A program made the translations under genes and the position numbers. Below, piece by piece: positions 59,934 through 64,000 of a stretch of 64,000 bases of DNA. Numbering within the stretch: the first letter of the stretch is position 1; each line of letters opens with the position of its first letter. Under the pieces are notes generated by a model that made no database searches, had not been told where the DNA came from, and saw nothing but the letters and a program-made list of their open reading frames with translations. The DNA is from Lentzea atacamensis (GTDB taxonomy: Bacteria > Actinomycetota > Actinomycetes > Mycobacteriales > Pseudonocardiaceae): contig NZ_QLTT01000014.1 in assembly GCF_003269295.1 (NCBI RefSeq), positions 100,010-164,009 on the forward strand. Reading direction: 5' to 3'.

Positions 59934-60238
59934 GACCGCACCCCACTGACCGGCAGGGCCGCGCCGTAGTACCGGTGCAGCACGGCGGAGCAGGACCTGG
60001 CTTGCTCGACCGTGAACGCCTCGAAGTGCGCGGCGATCACCTTCGGATCAGGCAGCACCGCGCCGACCTGGTCTCGGCAGGCCCGCACGAGGGCGTCGCA
60101 CACATCGATGGCGTACTGCTGCAACGCCCTGGGCCGGACGGACTTCGGCAACCACACCGGCGGCAAGCTGCACGGCTTCGGCGGAAGAACAAGCTCGGCC
60201 GGCAGATCAGGGGCACCGGCTCGCCCGGAGGCCCTCAC
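59930..60238 (-). CDS. hypothetical protein, 102 aa
   Basis: GTG at 60238 overlaps the stop of the preceding gene, and its own stop overlaps the RapZ-C start (GTGA twice). The first 35 residues are Pro rich (LVLPPKPCSLPPVWLPKS). The rest is helical (RALQQYAIDVCDALVRACRD; KVIAAHFEAFTVEQARSC). It is not recognised. The tight coupling to the RapZ-C gene suggests the proteins are made in equal amounts. Confidence 0.7.
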   Translation of the reverse strand: MRASGRAGAPDLPAELVLPPKPCSLPPVWLPKSVRPRALQQYAIDVCDALVRACRDQVGAVLPDPKVIAAHFEAFTVEQARSCSAVLHRYYGAALPVSGVRS

Positions 60239-60561
60239 CGGACGAGCTCGCACATCGCGGCCTCCCGGCCCAGCACGGTCAGCTGTTCGGCGAGGGCAAC
60301 CTGGTCCGCGCCCTCGACCGTCCGCCGGGCCTCTCGAGATTTCAACGGGTTGAGCGTGAACTGCCACCGCAACCGGCCACCGGCGCCCCGCACCTGCCAG
60401 GCGAACACGAAGTCCCGCTGCTGCAGCGGAGTCAGGCTCGCCTCGAAGCCTTCCGCCGTCCTGAACAACGCCTCGATGTCGGCGACGGTCCAGCGTTGCG
60501 CCGAGTCTTCCCTGAGGGTCTTCAGCAGCGCGATGTCCTTGATGTGCAAGAGGATGCTCAC
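60235..60561 (-). CDS. hypothetical protein, 108 aa
   Basis: GTG at 60561 overlaps the wHTH gene's stop by four bases. The chain reads as helix-strand units: ILLHIKDIALLKTLREDSAQ, DIEALFRTAEGFEASLTPLQ, then RDFVFAWQVRGAGGRLRWQF and a final helix (VALAEQLTVLGREAAM). It could be a small partner-binding fold. No catalytic residue pattern is visible. Its position between the wHTH gene and the RapZ-C gene is the only functional hint. Confidence 0.7.
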   Translation of the reverse strand: MSILLHIKDIALLKTLREDSAQRWTVADIEALFRTAEGFEASLTPLQQRDFVFAWQVRGAGGRLRWQFTLNPLKSREARRTVEGADQVALAEQLTVLGREAAMCELVR

Positions 60562-60848
60562 GAGGACCTTTCGGTGTCCGTGCAGTCGGCGGCGGAATGA
60601 GTGGTGAAGTACTCGTTGCCCAGCCGTGTGAGGTATCCGTTCTCGACCAGCTGCCTGCGCACGACGCCGACCGTGGCTGGGTGCAGTCCGAAGTGGTCGG
60701 CCAACGCTTCTCTCGACGGCAGGCGCCGATCCGGCTCTTGCTCCGCGATCGCGTCGGCAAGGGCAAGTTGCACCGCGAACCGGTAACGATCCACGTCGGC
60801 GAAACCCTCGGGACGTGGTGGCAGCCGCAGCTCGAACGGATTGCTCAT
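60558..60848 (-). CDS. GntR-like winged-helix protein, 96 aa
   Basis: Residues about 26-80 form a winged HTH of the GntR type (LALADAIAEQEPDRRLPSRE, then ALADHFGLHPATVGVVRRQL and a wing ending YLTRLGNEYFTT). No effector domain is attached. The lead FELRLPPRP is repeated in the larger wHTH protein at 61400-61900. ATG at 60848 overlaps the preceding stop (ATGA). It may control this operon or recruit it to DNA. Confidence 0.8.
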   Translation of the reverse strand: MSNPFELRLPPRPEGFADVDRYRFAVQLALADAIAEQEPDRRLPSREALADHFGLHPATVGVVRRQLVENGYLTRLGNEYFTTHSAADCTDTERSS

Positions 60849-61381
60849 GCTTCTGCCCTGAGGTCGACAAGCAGGTCGAACGCCGTGCGCACGAGGGCCA
60901 GGACGTGGCCGAGCAGGACCTGACGCAGCGGGCCGTAGATGGGTTCGTCGCCGAACCCGACGAGCTCTTGTTGCTCGGCCTCTTCCGGAGTCATCAGGCT
61001 CACCGCGGACAACCTGGCCGTCGCGGACAGCAATAGCTGCAGCGCCTTGTTCGGGTCGCCGGCCGCGACATCGCCGAGCAGCTTCTCGGCCTGGTGCACG
61101 CGGTCCGCGGCCGCCCGCACGTGTACGTCGGCCGCGTCGGGCCGCAGGGCCGCGAGCTGCTCGCGAAGGCGACCCAGGTCGGTCGCCAGAATCTCGGTCT
61201 TCCCGCCGTCGGTGACCCAGAGCCGCTGGGCCAGGACGACAACCTCGAACAGGCCAAGCAGTTCGAGCGAGCGCTCCAGGTCGTGCGGCTGCCGATCCGC
61301 CGGCACCTCGACTCCGAGAGCGAGCAGAGCCGCATACGCCTTGTTGTTGAAGTCGCTGGGGTCTGTCAGGACGTGCTGCAT
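60845..61381 (-). CDS. helical hypothetical protein, 178 aa
   Basis: ATG at 61381 lies 18 bp after the upstream gene; its stop overlaps the wHTH start. The protein is almost entirely helical (LERSLELLGLFEVVVLAQRL; GRLREQLAALRPDAADVHV; LLLSATARLSAVSLMTPEEA), with acidic and Leu-rich faces suited to bundle packing. There is no motif I can name. It probably works with its coupled neighbours. Confidence 0.7.
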   Translation of the reverse strand: MQHVLTDPSDFNNKAYAALLALGVEVPADRQPHDLERSLELLGLFEVVVLAQRLWVTDGGKTEILATDLGRLREQLAALRPDAADVHVRAAADRVHQAEKLLGDVAAGDPNKALQLLLSATARLSAVSLMTPEEAEQQELVGFGDEPIYGPLRQVLLGHVLALVRTAFDLLVDLRAEA

Positions 61382-61399
61382 GGCGGCGTGGTTCTCTCG

Positions 61400-61900
61400 T
61401 CAGGCCTGGTCGGGCACGGATGGGATGCTGGTGACGTAGACGTCGCCGTCCAGCCTCAGAAGGCCTTCCGTCTGCAGCCAGCGGCGCAGTTTGGTCGCCG
61501 AGGACCTTCGGATGCCGTAGCGCGAGGCCACAGCGGGGTTGCGAGGCCACTGAAGGCCAGGGCCTTGCTGCTGCACGGCTTCAAGCACGGCCACGCGCAC
61601 CGCGTCGAAGTAGGCGACCATCGCGTCGTCGTCGTGGCCGGGGACTGGTGCCCACGGGCGCGGCGGGAGCCGCAGTTCCGGAGTAACGGGCTTTGGATCC
61701 TGCACATGGAACAGGCCCTCGCTGTTGCAGCGGCGGACACGTATCTCCGGCGCTTGGCCTGACGTGACGCGGCGTACCTCGGTCGCTCGCTGGCGGCGGG
61801 CTTGGTCGGCGTCGCTCCACTCGTCCCAGCCGAGTTGGCCGCACACCCTGCACGTCATCGCTGGCGGTGGCTTCGATCGGTTCCTGCGTCCGGCGGCCAT
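61400..61900 (-). CDS. zinc-site plus winged-helix protein, 166 aa
   Basis: ATG at 61900 overlaps the preceding stop (ATGA). The N-terminus has CRVCGQLGWDEW and a later Cys (RRCNSEGLFH), a possible zinc knuckle. After ELRLPPRPWAPVPG, shared with the 60558-60848 protein, the C-terminal 80 residues form a winged HTH (AVRVAVLEAVQQQGPGLQWP, then RYGIRRSSATKLRRWLQTEG and a wing ending GDVYVTS). The two related wHTH proteins likely arose by duplication. Confidence 0.75.
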   Translation of the reverse strand: MAAGRRNRSKPPPAMTCRVCGQLGWDEWSDADQARRQRATEVRRVTSGQAPEIRVRRCNSEGLFHVQDPKPVTPELRLPPRPWAPVPGHDDDAMVAYFDAVRVAVLEAVQQQGPGLQWPRNPAVASRYGIRRSSATKLRRWLQTEGLLRLDGDVYVTSIPSVPDQA

Positions 61901-62412
61901 CAGCTCGACACCTCGCGCGTTGACGACACGCACCTACGGCGGCGACCGGTGTTCGGGTCGCGGGTCTCGGCGTCCGTCTTCTCGCAGCCGGGCAGGATGC
62001 ATTTCGCGACGGTGTGTCCGCCGGAGCGGTCCCAGACGAACAAGTGGCCGGAGTCGTCGGCGAAGCACACTGGGCAGTCCTGCACCGAAGCGGGCGCAGT
62101 TGACTCGTCTGGGCACGCCACCATGTCGCAGACGGCGAATACGAACCAGCCGCCAGCTTGGCCATGCAGACCTTCAGGGTCACGGAGTTCGCGCACTTTG
62201 GCCGTCGGGTCGAACCGGTGCCACAGTGGCCAGATCCAACCCAAGCCGGTGCGCACGACCATCTCCGTGTCCTCATCCCGGCTCGCCGGGATGAGGGGGA
62301 TTCGCGTGGTCTGTTCGGTGAGGTTCTCCGCCGGGACGAGTGGCTCGAACACGCCTCGTCCGCGGCCGGTGCCGCTCAGATCGTGTTCCGGGTTGTAGGC
62401 CACGGCGGTCAT
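61900..62412 (-). CDS. zinc-binding hypothetical protein, 170 aa
   Basis: ATG at 62412 overlaps the preceding stop (ATGA). The second half carries CDMVACPDE, DCPVCFADDSGH and CILPGCEKTD, giving at least three Cys pairs with a His, probably one or two zinc sites. The first half is beta-prone with FEPLVPAENLTEQT and WPLWHRFDPTAKV. No signal peptide is present. It is not recognised; metal binding is the only visible clue. Confidence 0.7.
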   Translation of the reverse strand: MTAVAYNPEHDLSGTGRGRGVFEPLVPAENLTEQTTRIPLIPASRDEDTEMVVRTGLGWIWPLWHRFDPTAKVRELRDPEGLHGQAGGWFVFAVCDMVACPDESTAPASVQDCPVCFADDSGHLFVWDRSGGHTVAKCILPGCEKTDAETRDPNTGRRRRCVSSTREVSS

Positions 62413-62639
62413 GAGGTGTTGCCCTGCGCGATCTGCTTGCCCCACTCCTCGCTGCATTTCCTGCACGTGGGGTAGAAGCCGACCGCGAGGATCGCCGACA
62501 CCGACGCGATCGATTCTTCGCACAGCGTCTCGCCTGGGTCACCAGCCGCCAGAGCACGGGCGATCGCGTGACGTTCGCCAGCGTGGGAGTACCAGCGGTA
62601 AAGCCGTGGTGCGCGCGTGCCGCTCTCGATGGTGTTCAT
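62409..62639 (-). CDS. small zinc-ribbon-like protein, 76 aa
   Basis: ATG at 62639 overlaps the stop of the first gene of the operon and its own stop overlaps the next start. It has WYSHAGERHAIARAL, one Cys (TLCEE) and a C-x2-C (TCRKC) near the C-terminus, with His nearby, enough for one metal site. This pattern (E-x-LCE ... CxxC) is frequent in small actinobacterial element proteins. Confidence 0.7.
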   Translation of the reverse strand: MNTIESGTRAPRLYRWYSHAGERHAIARALAAGDPGETLCEESIASVSAILAVGFYPTCRKCSEEWGKQIAQGNTS

Positions 62640-62827
62640 CGGGCGCCTCCGGCGGGCAGCCATGTGCGGCGATCGGATTCGCGAAGCGCAGCGCGGCCTT
62701 CTTCCAGCTGCGCGTCGCTCAACGCGTGTCTGGTCCGGCGCACCGCCGGGAGCATCGGCTGTGTCCGCGCCGCCGAGCTCGGATCAGAGGCGAGCTGGAC
62801 GGCGGGCGGCTTCTGCGGCGACTCCAT
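62636..62827 (-). CDS. short protein, 63 aa, first gene of the right-hand operon
   Basis: ATG at 62827 has GGAG-CCGCAC upstream. The product is Arg/Ala rich with a helical core (RRTRHALSDAQLEEGRAALR). Its stop overlaps the next start (ATGA). It is probably the operon leader gene. The 371-bp region upstream holds paired operator-like sites. Confidence 0.6.
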   Translation of the reverse strand: MESPQKPPAVQLASDPSSAARTQPMLPAVRRTRHALSDAQLEEGRAALRESDRRTWLPAGGAR

Positions 62828-63198
62828 GTGCGGCTCCGGCTAGCGCTGGTGACAGCGGCCCCGGCCGGTCGGGGTCAAGTCGGGGCCGCTGCGGTCTGGT
62901 GAGAACGGCGGTCCGGCCAGGGGACGGGGGTGAACCTCCGGCCGAACCGCTGCCCTCGGGAGGGGCGACCGGGAAGCGGCAGCTACGCCCGCCAGGGGGA
63001 GGCGGGCGGTGCCGCCCTCCCGGTCTCAGCAGGTCCGCCTACCCCGGGGGGATGGGGATCACCAGCGAACTTGCCTATCTATAAAATAGACCGGCTCTCT
63101 ATAACATAGATAGAGGTCGGTGTGGTCTTTTTGGGTGAGAAGCGAGGATGATCGTCGCTACTGTCGGTGTCAGCAGGTCCCAACAGGAGGACAGCAGC
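62828..63198. other. 371-bp divergent regulatory region
   Basis: It separates the leftward operon from the rightward HTH-DUF5753 gene. It carries GC-rich DNA to about 63050, then an AT-rich block with two dyads. I see no gene. Confidence 0.6.
63078..63110. promoter_or_regulatory. paired TCTAT-N3-ATAGA operator-like dyads
   Basis: tctataaaataga (63078-63090) and tctataacataga (63098-63110) are perfect 5-bp dyads with centres 20 bp apart, about two helical turns, so two dimers could bind on one face of the DNA. Confidence 0.8.
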
Positions 63199-63939
63199 GT
63201 GGAAGTGCGCATCAGCCGTGAAACCGCGCGCCAGATCATCCGGTACCAGCTGATTCACTGCCGCTCGCTCTCCGGCGCGACACAGAAGGAAGCTGCAGAC
63301 CACCTGGGGATCACGCAGCCCCACTACGCACAGTTCCTCTACCACCCGACGCAGAAGGGCTACCAAGCGCCGCTGCCGGAGCAGCTCGAAGCACTGCTGA
63401 TCTTCTTCGGCGTCGCAGACCGGTTCCCGATCCTCAAGCAGGTACTGGAGATCGCCAGGACCGGCGCGCCAGGGAAAATGCACCCCGTCGGGGTCATCAG
63501 CGACCTGGACATGTATCTGGCGCTGGAGTTCTTCGCCGAAAGCATCACCAACTACGAACCGATGCTCATCCACACGCTGCTGCAGACCCCGCAGTACTCG
63601 CGAGCTCTCGCCGAGTTCAGCAAGCTCGGCAACCCCGAGATCGACGTGGTGGCCGAGGTCAACAAACGCATCGGGCGGCAGGTGCCTCTCACCCGCAAGC
63701 CGTCACCGCTGCGCTTCACGGCCTTCGTGGAAGAACGTGCGCTCAAAGGCATCGTGCATCCAGACCCCGAGATCAACGCCGAGATCATGACCGAGCAGCG
63801 CCAGCACGTCCTGCGGGCATCGCAGCACAACGAGAACGTTGTCCTCCGTGTGCTGCGGGACAACTTCCACCTCCGCGCGCCCGGCAACAGGCAGCTCTCG
63901 CTGGTTGAGGTTCACCCCGAGCAGTGGACACCGAGTTAG
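63199..63939 (+). CDS. HTH plus DUF5753 regulator, 246 aa
   Basis: GTG at 63199 follows AACAGGAGGACAGCAGC. Residues about 24-56 form an HTH (LSGATQKEAADHLGITQPHY). From about residue 118 the DUF5753-like sensor domain begins with NYEPMLIHTLLQTPQYSRAL and continues through PSPLRFTAFVEERAL. Such regulators are common in actinomycetes and often pair with small toxin-like genes. The paired dyads just upstream are the obvious candidate operator. Confidence 0.85.
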   Translation: MEVRISRETARQIIRYQLIHCRSLSGATQKEAADHLGITQPHYAQFLYHPTQKGYQAPLPEQLEALLIFFGVADRFPILKQVLEIARTGAPGKMHPVGVISDLDMYLALEFFAESITNYEPMLIHTLLQTPQYSRALAEFSKLGNPEIDVVAEVNKRIGRQVPLTRKPSPLRFTAFVEERALKGIVHPDPEINAEIMTEQRQHVLRASQHNENVVLRVLRDNFHLRAPGNRQLSLVEVHPEQWTPS

Positions 63940-63972
63940 CAGGACCTGGGGTTCTGCTGGAAGGATGTCCTC

Positions 63973-64000
63973 ATGCCTCCTCGTAAGCGCCGTTCGTACG
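63973..64000 (+). CDS. start of a gene cut by the right edge
   Basis: ATG at 63973 has GGAAGGA upstream. Only nine codons are visible (MPPRKRRSY). It follows the regulator by 33 bp on the same strand and may be its partner. Confidence 0.5.

Noticed and set aside
1..64000. tRNA genes, rRNA genes, CRISPR arrays, integrase and att sites
   Set aside because: I looked for clover-leaf arms, repeat-spacer periodicity and recombinase motifs and saw none I could support. A covariance-model search would be decisive.

Overview
The window is high-GC DNA from a mycelial actinomycete. Codon third positions are almost always G or C, Shine-Dalgarno sites are AGGAGG-like, and a few genes look leaderless. Family content (RbpA, XRE-TPR regulators, SCO6880-like and DUF4913-like proteins, HTH plus DUF5753) points to Pseudonocardiales or a close relative. 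That placement is inference; no rRNA marker is present. The gene content is that of a large conjugative plasmid or an integrative conjugative element (ICE). I saw no tRNA, rRNA, CRISPR array, integrase or attachment site.

Layout. (1) 0-12.8 kb, plus strand: element maintenance genes. These include a primase-polymerase, SSB, a ComM-like protein with a degenerate P-loop, and many small orphan and zinc-ribbon proteins, separated by strong hairpins. (2) 12.9-20.2 kb: a low-GC regulatory stretch, a zinc-ribbon protein, two tiny genes and a 1623-residue MobF/TraA relaxase-helicase. (3) 20.5-22.9 kb, minus: an XRE-TPR regulator translationally coupled to an APH-fold kinase. (4) 23.2-29.8 kb, plus: cargo, with an APC permease coupled to a GNAT acetyltransferase, a DUF3558-like lipoprotein, an accessory RbpA and a secreted trypsin-like protease. 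(5) 30.1-34.4 kb, minus: an IS21-family remnant carrying a HIT-family gene and disrupting another gene, then small unknowns and an HTH regulator with its own operator. (6) 34.4-47.7 kb, minus: one long type IV secretion operon with MinD-like ATPase, VirB2-, VirB8- and VirB6-like proteins, SCO6880-like protein, VirB4-like ATPase, NlpC/P60 hydrolase, VirD4/TraD coupling protein, and DUF4913- and DUF1173-like proteins. (7) 48.6-53.6 kb: a twice-frameshifted pseudogene, an AbiEi/AbiEii toxin-antitoxin pair, a NUDIX hydrolase and a membrane protein. (8) 53.8-56.1 kb, plus: a second TPR regulator coupled to an APH-fold kinase. (9) 56.1-62.8 kb, minus: about eleven genes, most overlapping by four bases. 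They include two stand-alone RapZ C-terminal domain proteins, an endonuclease/exonuclease/phosphatase-fold protein, a wHTH-TPR protein that looks like an AfsR/STAND regulator without its NTPase, two wHTH proteins and several zinc-ribbon proteins. (10) The right edge has an HTH-DUF5753 regulator behind a pair of TCTAT-N3-ATAGA sites.

How it fits together. Blocks 1, 2 and 6 supply copying, processing and transfer of the element. AbiE would stabilise it or block phage. The two regulator-kinase modules and the 56-63 kb operon are the least explained parts and are my best candidates for an undescribed system.
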